Positions 15,197 to 23,754 of a DNA stretch of 64,000 nucleotides are shown here, in pieces. Position 1 is the stretch's first letter; each line of letters starts with the position of its first letter. The position numbers and the translations under genes are program-made. The notes below the pieces were generated by a model, which was given only the letters and a program-made list of their open reading frames with translations, ran no database searches and was not told the origin of the DNA. The stretch lies in the NCBI GenBank assembly GCA_041940425.1, contig JBGTSF010000002.1, positions 1 to 64,000 of the forward strand, read 5' to 3'. The DNA is from DATHTS01 sp041940425 (GTDB lineage Bacteria; Acidobacteriota; Blastocatellia; Pyrinomonadales; Pyrinomonadaceae).

Positions 15197-16555
15197 ATGG
15201 CAAATAAAATTTTAATGCCCAAACTTTCCCCGACGATGGAAGAAGGGCAGATTTCAAGCTGGATAAAAGAAGAAGGCGACGCGATCGAAGCGAACGAAAC
15301 CATCGCCGAAGTTGATACCGACAAGGCGACGATGGAAATGACTTCGCTCGAAGAAGGAACGCTTTTAAAGATCATCGTTCCGGCAGGCGAGAATGCGCGG
15401 CTCGGTCAGACCATCGGCATCATCGGCGAAAAAGGCGAAGATTTTTCCGCGCTTTTAAAAGAGATCGAAAACGAAAGTTCGACCAACGGCGCGGCGGCGA
15501 AAGAAGAAAAATCCGAAGAAATAAAGGAACGTGTTCCCGTTCCCGAAAAGCCGAACGAGGTTGCTAAAGAAGGCAATGAAAAGTTAGACGAGGAAATTGC
15601 CGAAACGATAACCGGCGAACAGAAACCGAAAGCCGAAAGTCAAACGACCAACGGTCGAATGATCGTTTCGCCGATCGCGGCGCGGATGGCGGCGGAAAAC
15701 GGCGTTGATCTGAAATCAATTTCGGGTTCGGGTCCCGGCGGCAGAATCATCAAACGCGATATCGAAGCGGCGATCGAGTCCAAAGTCCAAAGTCCGAAGT
15801 CCAAAGACGAAGACATTGCGATTCCCTCGACCGTCGGTTACGGTCAGACGGCGGAGATCGAAGGCGCGAGCGCATACCGCGAAGAAAATACTTCGCCGAT
15901 GCGCCGGACGATTGCCCAGCGACTTACAACTTCGATCGGACCGATTCCGACATTTTATCTGACGGTCGAGATCGAGATGGACAAGGCTCTCGAATTTCGC
16001 AAACAGATAAACGCGTCTTTGAGCGAAGAAGAAAAAGTTTCGGTCAACGACGTGATCGTCAAAACAGCGGCGATGGCTGCGCTTAAACATCCGTTCGTCA
16101 ATTCGTCTTACCGCGACGACAAGATACGTTTCTATGAAGACTCGGATGTCGGCGTAGCGGTCGCCATTGACGAAGGCTTGATTACGCCCGTCATTCGCGG
16201 CGCGAACAAAAAAGGCATCGCGCAGATTGCCAGAGAAGTTAAAGAATTAGCCGGTCGGGCAAGAGAGAAAAAACTCCAGCCCGAAGAATACACCGGCGCG
16301 ACATTTTCTATCTCGAATCTCGGAATGTTCGGCATCAAAGAATTTACCGCTATCATCAACCCGCCCGAATCGGCGATTTTAGCCGTCGGCGCGGCAAAAC
16401 CGACGGCGGTTGTCGCGGGCGGCGAGATCGTAATTAAAAATGTAATGTCGGTTACGATGTCGTGCGATCACCGCGTGATTGACGGCGCGACGGGCGCGAA
16501 GTTTTTGCAGACTTTTAAGCAAATGCTTGAAAATCCAATTTTGATGCTGATGTAA
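15197..16555 (+). CDS. pdhC: Dihydrolipoamide acetyltransferase (E2) of pyruvate dehydrogenase
   Basis: Core of the pyruvate dehydrogenase complex. One lipoyl domain (residues 1-80) with lipoyl-lysine K43 in EVDTDKATMEM, a Glu/Lys-rich linker, a peripheral-subunit-binding domain (VSPIAARMAAENGVDL, GSGPGGRIIKRDI), a second linker, and the acyltransferase domain with SCDHRVIDGATGAKF, which carries the catalytic His and Asp. The second linker is encoded in part by an AAAGTCC heptamer array (15776-15808), so its length may vary between strains. pdhA and pdhB lie 7-10 kb upstream. Confidence 0.95.
   Translation: MANKILMPKLSPTMEEGQISSWIKEEGDAIEANETIAEVDTDKATMEMTSLEEGTLLKIIVPAGENARLGQTIGIIGEKGEDFSALLKEIENESSTNGAAAKEEKSEEIKERVPVPEKPNEVAKEGNEKLDEEIAETITGEQKPKAESQTTNGRMIVSPIAARMAAENGVDLKSISGSGPGGRIIKRDIEAAIESKVQSPKSKDEDIAIPSTVGYGQTAEIEGASAYREENTSPMRRTIAQRLTTSIGPIPTFYLTVEIEMDKALEFRKQINASLSEEEKVSVNDVIVKTAAMAALKHPFVNSSYRDDKIRFYEDSDVGVAVAIDEGLITPVIRGANKKGIAQIAREVKELAGRAREKKLQPEEYTGATFSISNLGMFGIKEFTAIINPPESAILAVGAAKPTAVVAGGEIVIKNVMSVTMSCDHRVIDGATGAKFLQTFKQMLENPILMLM
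15776..15808. repeat. AAAGTCC heptamer array inside pdhC
   Basis: About four AAAGTCC-like units (one GAAGTCC) encode SKVQSPKSKD in the flexible linker before the acyltransferase domain. This places a member of the heptamer family in a core metabolic gene without breaking it. Confidence 0.8.
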
Positions 16556-16741
16556 ATGGAATTTGAAATTGTCGGTCAAATTACTGACATTGAAATCATC
16601 GCCGTAGGCAGCAGCATTCGCATTTTACCTTTTTTGCGAAAAAAATTCGGCAGAGGCGAAGTCAGATTTGCCGAAGTTCACTGGTTTGAAGCGCACGGCA
16701 TCGGTAAAAGATTGATGCGTATCAAAACTTTTCTCGATTAA
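16556..16741 (+). CDS. Small conserved hypothetical protein, 61 aa
   Basis: ATG 16556 abuts the pdhC stop with no gap, so it is probably translated from the pdhC message. The peptide (DIEIIAVGSSIRILPFLRKK, then VHWFEAHGIGKRLMRIK) looks like a small basic beta fold. Proteins ending in this WFEAHGIGK pattern occur as free-standing small proteins in other bacteria, with no function known to me. Confidence 0.6.
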   Translation: MEFEIVGQITDIEIIAVGSSIRILPFLRKKFGRGEVRFAEVHWFEAHGIGKRLMRIKTFLD

Positions 16742-16743
16742 AG

Positions 16744-16968
16744 ATGAATAAATTTGAATCAAAATTTGCGATTTGCATTTCCGCCGAAGAAGATTCTCTG
16801 CTCACGCCGCGCCGCATCTATCAGGTTTTAGCCGATGAAAAAGCCGACCGTTCGGATTATGTCCGCGTCGTTGACGACGAGGGCGAAGATTATCTTTACC
16901 CGAAAAAAAACTTTATCTTTATGCCTTTTCCGAAAGAAGTCGAAAAAGCACTGCTCCAAACCGTTTGA
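16744..16968 (+). CDS. Small conserved hypothetical protein, 74 aa
   Basis: Starts 2 bases after the preceding stop, so it is in the same operon. The core RRIYQVLADEKADRSDYVRV followed by DDEGEDYLYP resembles a widespread small SH3-like protein with the signature RVxDxxGEDYLYP. It has no signal peptide and no catalytic motif. Confidence 0.6.
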   Translation: MNKFESKFAICISAEEDSLLTPRRIYQVLADEKADRSDYVRVVDDEGEDYLYPKKNFIFMPFPKEVEKALLQTV

Positions 16969-17014
16969 TGTAATTTAATAAGGAAAATCGAAAACAATAA
17001 AAGCGCAACGGAAC

Positions 17015-17572
17015 TTAATTTCCCTTGGGCTTTTTTTTCTTGTTTGGATAAGACGGAAGTGACACAATTTTTCCGGTGCGTTCATAGTGCCGGACCAGTT
17101 CGTCATCAAGGTCGGCGATAGATTGGTCGAGTTTCATTTTGCTTTTGCGAGCCTCCGCTTCGGCTTTTTCCGCAATTTTTATTTTTTCAACAAATTCCGG
17201 GATTTTTGTTTCAAGATGGACGATGGCTTCGTCCGTGAAATTATAAAAACCCTGATAAGCTTTCATAAATTCCAACTGCCGGTTGAGCAATTTAACCAAT
17301 TCCCAATCGTGAAGATTTTCGACATTTTCAAATATTTCACACATTTCCGCCCATTCCGCTTCGACGGCTTCCTTTTTGGCTTCTCGTATAGAAAGTTCGG
17401 CAAGCAGTCGTTCACGAATCTCCTTCCATTCGTCGTCGGCGAGATAATCGAAATCATCTTTGTGAGCCATAACATAATTTGCCCACTCCTTGACCATCCT
17501 ATAAAACTCGCCGAGCGAAACCGCCGACGGGTCTGCTAAAAATTCGGTGAAATAGTCCAAATCTCTGTTCAT
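17015..17572 (-). CDS. Hypothetical helical protein, 185 aa
   Basis: Family not recognised. It is highly charged and mostly helical, with a coiled-coil-like middle (KIKIAEKAEAEARKSKMKL) and a very Lys-rich end (NKKKKPKGN). No signal or membrane segment. The frame is open to TTG 17635, but ATG 17572 (MNRDLDYF) is the more likely start. It is convergent with the small genes after pdhC. Confidence 0.55.
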   Translation of the reverse strand: MNRDLDYFTEFLADPSAVSLGEFYRMVKEWANYVMAHKDDFDYLADDEWKEIRERLLAELSIREAKKEAVEAEWAEMCEIFENVENLHDWELVKLLNRQLEFMKAYQGFYNFTDEAIVHLETKIPEFVEKIKIAEKAEAEARKSKMKLDQSIADLDDELVRHYERTGKIVSLPSYPNKKKKPKGN

Positions 17573-17777
17573 AACAAATCGTTTAACGGAAAAGAACGCG
17601 AATTTTTCAAATGATTTTTTGCCATCATAAACCAAAAATTCCCGAATTTAAAGCGAAAATTCTGCGCCGTCAAACCCTCAGCCCGCAACATCAAAAAAAA
17701 CGCCCCGCAGCGCAAAACTTCCGCCCACAAACGCAAATTTTCCGGGTGCGAATGCAAAACTTTCAGGTTGTAAAAAT

Positions 17778-19187
17778 TTATTCCGGCTTTTGTTGTTTTT
17801 CCAATTCCGACGCTTTTTTGTTGTCGGCTTCGGCTTTTTCCGTTTCGCCCAAGGCTTCATAGACCAGAGCGCGGTTGCTGTAAGCGAGCGGTTCTTTCGG
17901 ATTTAGACTGATCGCTTTTGTAAAATCTTCGATCGCCTTTTGGTAATTGTCCGTCCGAAAATAAACCAAACCGCGATTGATGAAAGCGTCGGCGTATTTC
18001 GGATCGAGTTCGATGGTTTTATCGAAATCGCGCAGTGCCTGTTCGTAATCTTCTATTTCCAGATAAACTCCGCCGCGATTGTAATATGCGTCGGCAAATT
18101 TCTGGTTGGCGTTGATCGCATTGGTATAATCGAGAAGCGCGTTTTCATAATCTTCTCTCAATTCATAGATCAAACCGCGCCCCAACAGCGCGTCCGCGTC
18201 TTTCGGATTTATCCCGATTGCCCGGTTGTAATCCTTGAACGCGTTTTCATGATCGTTTTTGTTGTAATAGGCGAGACCGCGATTGTAAAAATTATCGCCG
18301 TCATCGGCGTCTAACTCGACCGCTTTATTCAAATCTTTGATCGCCAGATCGTAATCGCCTTTGTTGTTGTAAGTCACGCCGCGATTCAAATAATAGAGAG
18401 AGTCCTGCGGGTCGAGCGAAATGGCTTTCGTAAAATCGGCAATCGCTTTATCGTATTCGTCCCTGTTCAAATAGACGTATCCGCGACCGCCGTAAGCGTC
18501 GTCATTTTTCGGATTCAACTGAATCGCGCGGTTGTAATCATTGAGCGCGAGTTCGTCATTGCCGTTCAAGACGTGGGCATAGCCGCGCTCATAAAAGCCG
18601 TCGTCGTCTTTCGGTTCGAGTTTCAGATATTGATTGAAATCCTCGATGGCTTTGGCGTAATTTTCCTTATTTCGCCAAGCCATCGCGCGATTGTAATAAA
18701 CGTCCGCCTCTTTCGGATCGAGTTCGAGAGCTTTTGTGTAATCCCCGATCGCGCGGTCGTAGTCTTCCATTTCGCTGTAAACGACCCCGCGATTGTAATA
18801 ACCGAGATGTTCATCCGGCAACAGCGCGATGCTTTTGTTATAAAAATTTATCCGGCAATCGTAATCTTCCTTTTTACATTTTTTCGCCTCGTTAAAATAT
18901 CCCTGCGTAACCGCATATTTGATTTCCCGGATCAGCTCGTCATTCGCGCCCGTTTCTCTGAGAGTTTTTTCGGACTCTCCGGTTAGATCGAAATTCACGC
19001 CGTGTTTTTTTATTTTCTGAATGATGATGCGCCGCGTCGTTTCCAGACCGGTTTTACTTGAACGCAGAGAAGTCAAAATTTCATCCAAATCAACCGGCTT
19101 TTGCTGTCCGCCGTCCTGCGCGTAAAGCGAAAAGGCGGCGATCAAAAGGCTGAAAAATAAAAGTCTCGAAAACAATTTTTTGCTCAT
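17778..19187 (-). CDS. Secreted TPR protein, 469 aa
   Basis: Signal peptide MSKKLFSRLLFFSLLIAAFS, an N-terminal all-helical region of about 100 residues (DLDEILTSLRSSKTGLETTR), then about ten TPRs with the pattern YYNRGxVYxxxxDYDxAIxDYxKAI. It is probably a periplasmic protein-interaction scaffold. Start ATG 19187 is chosen for the signal peptide and the GAGGTG ribosome site. It is the first of three tandem, related TPR genes (17778, 19221, 20157) with the same strand and similar ribosome sites. Confidence 0.85.
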   Translation of the reverse strand: MSKKLFSRLLFFSLLIAAFSLYAQDGGQQKPVDLDEILTSLRSSKTGLETTRRIIIQKIKKHGVNFDLTGESEKTLRETGANDELIREIKYAVTQGYFNEAKKCKKEDYDCRINFYNKSIALLPDEHLGYYNRGVVYSEMEDYDRAIGDYTKALELDPKEADVYYNRAMAWRNKENYAKAIEDFNQYLKLEPKDDDGFYERGYAHVLNGNDELALNDYNRAIQLNPKNDDAYGGRGYVYLNRDEYDKAIADFTKAISLDPQDSLYYLNRGVTYNNKGDYDLAIKDLNKAVELDADDGDNFYNRGLAYYNKNDHENAFKDYNRAIGINPKDADALLGRGLIYELREDYENALLDYTNAINANQKFADAYYNRGGVYLEIEDYEQALRDFDKTIELDPKYADAFINRGLVYFRTDNYQKAIEDFTKAISLNPKEPLAYSNRALVYEALGETEKAEADNKKASELEKQQKPE

Positions 19188-19220
19188 ACGGACACCTCTC
19201 AAAACACTGAATTTTTCGGT

Positions 19221-20060
19221 TTAACCGTTTCTTTTTAACTCGAAAATCTTCTTCCGGTCAATGGCGGCTTTGGCGGTTTCGCCGAGTCGTTCGTAGAGAT
19301 CGGCGCGGTTCGAATAGCCGCGAATGTCGCCGGGCGCGAGTTCGATGAATTTTGTGAAATCGTTCAGGGCAAGCCGACCGCTTCCCTTTTTGTCGAGACA
19401 GATGCCGCGATTTAGATAAGCGAAAACGAGATTCGGATCGAGTTCGATGGCTTTTGAAAAATCGGCGACGGCGCGGTCGAAATCTTTCTGGTGATAAAAA
19501 ACCAGCCCGCGATTGTAGAAAGTTTCCGCCTGACCGGGCGCGAGCTTTAGAGCTTGATTGAAATCATTTAAAGCCTGCGCGTAATTTTTTTCATTTAGAT
19601 AGACGTTGCCGCGACCGATAAAAGCGAGCGCGAGATTCGGGGAAAGTTCGACGGCGCGGGTAAAATCTCTGATCGCTTTTTCGGATTCATTATTTTCCGC
19701 GTAAAGCGCGGCGCGGTTGTAAACGGCGTTGACGAATTCGGGATGAATCCCGATTGCCTTTGTAAAATCGCGCTCTGCCGCCGCGCGGTCGCCTCTCATA
19801 AAATTCGTCAGACCGCGATTGTTGTAGGCTTCGACAAATTCGGGAAAAATCTCGATGGCTTTTGTAAAGTTCGTCAGTTGACAGACGAAATCGGTCGGCG
19901 GACACTGACAGCCTTTGTTAAAAAACGCGACGGCTTCGGCTTCGGCTTTCGGGTCAATCAATTTTTGCTGGGCGAAAAGATTGGCGGTGAAAATTAATAA
20001 AAAAAGAAATGAATAGACGAATATTTTCGGACGTGCGCCCGCAAGCAGAGTTTGATTCAT
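19221..20060 (-). CDS. Secreted TPR protein, 279 aa
   Basis: Signal peptide ending in LIFTANLFAQ, a cysteine-containing linker (NKGCQCPPTDFVCQLTNF), then about six TPRs (EAYNNRGLTNFMRGDRAAAE and so on). Start ATG 20060 is chosen for the signal peptide and an upstream GAGGT; the frame is open further to 20114. Shares its layout with its two neighbours, which suggests tandem duplication and divergence. The Cys-rich linker resembles the KCKKEDYDC segment in the 17778 gene. Confidence 0.85.
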   Translation of the reverse strand: MNQTLLAGARPKIFVYSFLFLLIFTANLFAQQKLIDPKAEAEAVAFFNKGCQCPPTDFVCQLTNFTKAIEIFPEFVEAYNNRGLTNFMRGDRAAAERDFTKAIGIHPEFVNAVYNRAALYAENNESEKAIRDFTRAVELSPNLALAFIGRGNVYLNEKNYAQALNDFNQALKLAPGQAETFYNRGLVFYHQKDFDRAVADFSKAIELDPNLVFAYLNRGICLDKKGSGRLALNDFTKFIELAPGDIRGYSNRADLYERLGETAKAAIDRKKIFELKRNG

Positions 20061-20156
20061 ATTTTTTGTTACCTCAAAAAAGGGTGAATTAAAGGCTGGA
20101 AAATAATAACTCAAAACTTCGGAAAATGGAAGATTTTATATGAGTTCGAGAGGTAT

Positions 20157-21167
20157 TTATTGTTCTCTGCTGAGTTCCGTATATTTACGATAATCGAGTT
20201 CCGCGTTTCTTTTATCTTTCAAGGCTTCATAAGTCAAACCTCTGTATTTGTAAGCTTCCGCATAAAAAGGATTCAATTCTATCGCTTTGCTAAAAAAATA
20301 AATCGCCCGGCTATAATCCGCTTTATTGAAACTATGAAAACCGAGATATTTGTAGGCTTCAGGATTGTCAGGATTCAAACTTATTGCCGTATTAAAATCT
20401 CTAACCTCTCGTTCATCATTTTTATAAGAATAGGCAATTCCGCGAACTATGTAACTATCGTAACAAGTCGGGTCTTTTTCGATTAACTTTCCGATCTCGC
20501 TGATCGCCAGATCAAAAATCCGGTTCATTTCATCATTTTTGCCGATTCTTTCATAACTCGTTCCCAAACCGATATATGCATCCATATAGTCTTTTTGTAA
20601 TTCGATAGATTTGCTGAAATCCTTTATTGCTAGATCAAAATTATTCATATGATAAAAAGCGTATCCGCGGTCGTAATAAAATTCAAAGTTTCCCGCGTCC
20701 AGTTCGATTGCTTTATTATAATTTTCCAGAGCTTTTGAATAATTCGCTTTTAATGAATATATGTAACCTCGGTGGTTGTATGCTTTGGCAAACTTTCTGT
20801 CTAGTTCGATGGCTTTGTCATAATCTTCAAAAGCCTTATTAAGTATATTGTTTTCCCGATAAATCCAGCCTCTCGCAAAGTACGCGGTTGGATGTTTTGG
20901 GTTTAGCTCGATTGCTTTATTGACATCGCCGAAAGCCGAAAATAAATCTTTTTTATCAAAATAAACAGCCCCGCGTTTCAGATAAAGTTCGGCATCTTTC
21001 GGATTCGCATTGATAGCGGTCGTCAGTTCCGTAATCTGCGACTCGAAATCCGTTTCGGCGCAGGGAGAAATTTTTTCACCTGTCATTTGCGAAAGGCAAT
21101 TTATGGAGAGCAGTAAAATGAAAAGTAAGATTTTTGTTTTTGCGGAAACTTGCCGGAAGTCGAACAT
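20157..21167 (-). CDS. Secreted TPR protein, 336 aa
   Basis: Signal peptide (KILLFILLLSINCLS) followed by CAETDFESQITELTTAI and about seven TPRs. The leader might carry a lipobox-like NCLS, but the match is weak. Start ATG 21167 has GAGG at good spacing. It is probably the most upstream gene of the TPR cluster. It is more AT-rich than the other two. Confidence 0.83.
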   Translation of the reverse strand: MFDFRQVSAKTKILLFILLLSINCLSQMTGEKISPCAETDFESQITELTTAINANPKDAELYLKRGAVYFDKKDLFSAFGDVNKAIELNPKHPTAYFARGWIYRENNILNKAFEDYDKAIELDRKFAKAYNHRGYIYSLKANYSKALENYNKAIELDAGNFEFYYDRGYAFYHMNNFDLAIKDFSKSIELQKDYMDAYIGLGTSYERIGKNDEMNRIFDLAISEIGKLIEKDPTCYDSYIVRGIAYSYKNDEREVRDFNTAISLNPDNPEAYKYLGFHSFNKADYSRAIYFFSKAIELNPFYAEAYKYRGLTYEALKDKRNAELDYRKYTELSREQ

Positions 21168-21313
21168 AGCTTTTGACCTCAAATAATTTTTCGAGAACGA
21201 ACGCATTTTATCAGAGTTCATTTCCGATAGCAATAAAAATATTTTTCTCGACTCCTGTTCTGAAAATGCCGATTCTCTTTGCTATTATCTAACTTTTGCT
21301 GAAAGCGTTCACA

Positions 21314-22246
21314 ATGGAAAAATCCGGTAAAACAAATCCCGATTACGCGCCGCATATCGCTTTGTTTGCCGTGCAGATGTTTTTCGGGTGCGCGCCTGTG
21401 ATCGGAAAGATCGCTTTGCAAACGTTTCCGAGTTATTCGATCGTCGGCGTGCGCGTCGGTTTGGCGGCGGCGGCGTTTTATTTTTTGCAGAGATTTCGCG
21501 GTTCGCTCGCGCTTGAAAACGGGCGCGATTATTTGTATTTCGCGGTTTTCAGTCTGTTCGGCGTCGTTATTAATCAGCTTCTTTTTTTTCAAGGGCTTTA
21601 CCTGACGACCGCCGTCAACACTTCGCTTTTAGCCGTTACGATTCCGATCTTTACGATCTTGATAAGTGCGCTTATCGGCAACGACCGGCTTTCGTGGAAA
21701 AAGATTTTCGGGATAATCTTGGCGGCGTGCGGCGTAATCTATCTGATTGATCCGTCGAAGGCGAGCTTTTCTTCGGCGACGACGCTCGGCGATATTTTGA
21801 TAATTTTAAATAGTCTTTCGTATGCGATTTATGTCGCGGTTTCCAAAAAGATCATTACGAAATACGGCGCGTTAAAATCTATCGCGTGGCTGTTTATTTT
21901 CGGAAGTTTTATTAATGTCCCGGTCGGAATTTATTTTTTGCAGTCGGTCGAAATCGCAAACGTAAGCGCGGCGGCGTGGATCGCGCTCACCGCAATTATC
22001 ATTTTTCCGACGATTCTCGCTTATTACTGGAATGCATGGGCGTTGGCAAGAGTCGAGCCTTCGATCGTCGCGGTTTATATTTATTTACAGCCTCTGATCG
22101 GCACGATCTCGGCGATAATTTTTCTCAACGAAAAATTTTCCGTCCGGCTTTTGATCTCCGCCATTTTGATTTTTATCGGCGTTTTTCTCGTTACGCGCCG
22201 CAAAGCGAAACGCGATGAAATTTACCCGACTAATAAATTCGGTTAG
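21314..22246 (+). CDS. EamA/DMT-family transporter
   Basis: Ten-helix inner-membrane transporter made of two EamA repeats. Conserved features are the first-repeat FALQMFFG-like helix, PSKASFSSATTLGDIL, and in the second repeat ARVEPSIVAVYIYLQPLIGT followed by LNEKFSVRLLISAILIFIGV. Substrate unknown; relatives move amino acids, nucleosides or drugs. TTG 21296 is in frame, but ATG 21314 is preferred. Confidence 0.88.
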   Translation: MEKSGKTNPDYAPHIALFAVQMFFGCAPVIGKIALQTFPSYSIVGVRVGLAAAAFYFLQRFRGSLALENGRDYLYFAVFSLFGVVINQLLFFQGLYLTTAVNTSLLAVTIPIFTILISALIGNDRLSWKKIFGIILAACGVIYLIDPSKASFSSATTLGDILIILNSLSYAIYVAVSKKIITKYGALKSIAWLFIFGSFINVPVGIYFLQSVEIANVSAAAWIALTAIIIFPTILAYYWNAWALARVEPSIVAVYIYLQPLIGTISAIIFLNEKFSVRLLISAILIFIGVFLVTRRKAKRDEIYPTNKFG

Positions 22247-22287
22247 TTCGGATTTTAGTAGTTAATTAAAAGTAACGTTTTGAATTT

Positions 22288-22464
22288 GTCCCGAAGGGAC
22301 TTTCTGTTAATAGCCCTGCGATTTATCGCGGGGTTGGTTGAAAATCAGATGTTCAAGTCCCGGCAGGGACGAAAGATTCTATCGTCCCTGCCGGGACTTG
22401 AATCTCAGGCTTGACTATTCCCCGCGATAAATCGCGGGGCTATTAGCGAATGCTCCTACGGAGC
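22288..22464. repeat. Nested palindromic element (MITE/REP-like)
   Basis: Between two genes lies a compound palindrome. Outer arms 22309-22333 and 22420-22444 are inverted copies (one mismatch), and each arm is itself a hairpin (GCGAT/ATCGC core). Inside is a 21-bp stem (22352-22372 with 22382-22402) built of CAAGTCCCGGCAGGGACGA. GTCCC/GGGAC (22288-22300) and GCTCC/GGAGC (22452-22464) palindromes flank it. No T-run follows. It looks like a small non-autonomous mobile element or REP cluster. Confidence 0.8.
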
Positions 22465-22507
22465 AAAAAATAATTTGACATTACTTTTCGTTCTTTACCT
22501 GAAATTT

Positions 22508-23662
22508 TTATAAATTCTCATAAGCGATCCTGCCGCCGATGATCGTTAAACGCACATTTCCTTCATCGTCCAATGCAACCAAATCGGCTCGTTTTCCGAT
22601 TTCTATTGAGCCGTGAGTTTTTTCCAAACCGAGCAATTTCGCTGGATTTGCGCTCGCCATTTTTGACACGTCAGATTCCGAAAATCCGAGCGCGAGCATT
22701 TGTTTGACGGCATCGAGCATCGTGATGACGCTTCCGGCAATCGAGCCGCGTTCGTTTTGTGTTTTGCCGCCAATGACTGAAACTTTTTCGCCCCAGATCT
22801 CGAATTCTCCGTCGCCCAGTCCGGTGGGCAAAACCGCGTCCGAAATTAAAGAAACTTTTTCGGACGATTTTGATCGAGCGGCGAATTTTAAGACCCGCGG
22901 CGCAACGTGAACGCCGTCGGCGATGATGTCGAAGGTCGTTTCGTCTTTTGTTAAAGCCCAGCCGACGACTCCCGTTTCGCGGTGGTGAAGTCCGGTCATC
23001 GCGTTGAAAAAATGCGTCAGATGCCGCGCGCCCGCTTCGAATGCTTTTTCTAATGTTTGCAAATCCGCTTTGGTATGTCCGATCGAAGGAATCCAATTTT
23101 GTTTTTTAAGCTCACGGATGAGTTCGATGCCGCCTTCGATCTCCGGCGCGAATGTCGTCAGATGAACGCCCCGTTTCAGTTTCGGCAAATCACCCAATTC
23201 CGTTCCCGAAAATTTTTTGAAAAATTCCGGTCTCAGCGCGCCGCACATTTTTTCGTTGGCAAAAACGCCTTCGTAATGCACGCCGACAATCTGCGCGACC
23301 GGTTCGTTTTCCTGAATCTCAATTACTTTTTCGATTTCGTCAATAACTTTTCGATAAGTTTCATCCGCGTCCGGCACGAATGTCGGAAGCCATGCGGTCG
23401 TTCCCTGCCCAGCCAAAAACTTTGCCATTTTAAGCAAATCTTCCGCTTCCGCCGCGTTGACATCAATGCCGACCGCGCCGTGAATATGCGCGTCAATAAA
23501 TCCCGCAAAAAGCGTCAAGCCCGACAAATCCAAAACTTTTTCGGTTCGCTTTTCATCAGCCGGTATTGCCGAAACCTTTTCGTTTTCGATCAACACCGAA
23601 ACAGATTCGGCAATGCCGTCAGGCAAAACCGCATTTACATTTTTTAACAACAAATTCGGCAT
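22508..23662 (-). CDS. nagA: N-acetylglucosamine-6-phosphate deacetylase
   Basis: Removes acetate from GlcNAc-6-phosphate, feeding glucosamine-6-phosphate to glycolysis or wall synthesis. Amidohydrolase signatures are the GFIDAHIHGAVGIDV metal site, HLFNAM-like HLTHFFNAMTGLHHRE, the DGVHVAP histidine and the catalytic ISDAVLPTG aspartate. Length 384 aa from ATG 23662 (MPNLLLKN) is normal; the longer frame to 23749 would add an extension over a terminator and is rejected. It lies downstream of a TonB receptor gene and in the same region as a GlcNAc-type kinase (34801). Confidence 0.93.
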   Translation of the reverse strand: MPNLLLKNVNAVLPDGIAESVSVLIENEKVSAIPADEKRTEKVLDLSGLTLFAGFIDAHIHGAVGIDVNAAEAEDLLKMAKFLAGQGTTAWLPTFVPDADETYRKVIDEIEKVIEIQENEPVAQIVGVHYEGVFANEKMCGALRPEFFKKFSGTELGDLPKLKRGVHLTTFAPEIEGGIELIRELKKQNWIPSIGHTKADLQTLEKAFEAGARHLTHFFNAMTGLHHRETGVVGWALTKDETTFDIIADGVHVAPRVLKFAARSKSSEKVSLISDAVLPTGLGDGEFEIWGEKVSVIGGKTQNERGSIAGSVITMLDAVKQMLALGFSESDVSKMASANPAKLLGLEKTHGSIEIGKRADLVALDDEGNVRLTIIGGRIAYENL

Positions 23663-23704
23663 AAATAAATTTTCCGATTCTTTTGCGAAAGACGCAAATA
23701 AAAA

Positions 23705-23730
23705 ACTCGCCCGAATTTCTTCAGGCGAGT
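23705..23730 (-). terminator. Terminator after the 23755-27012 gene
   Basis: 11-bp stem with one G-T pair (ACTCGCCCGAA with TTCAGGCGAGT) and a GAAA-type loop on the minus strand. A T-run follows in the minus direction. It lies just past the receptor stop and before nagA. Confidence 0.82.
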
Positions 23731-23754
23731 CTAAAACTTTAAACTTCAATTTCC

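Noticed and set aside
23663..23749. Longer N-terminus for NagA
   Set aside because: It would run through the terminator of the upstream receptor gene; ATG 23662 gives the normal protein.
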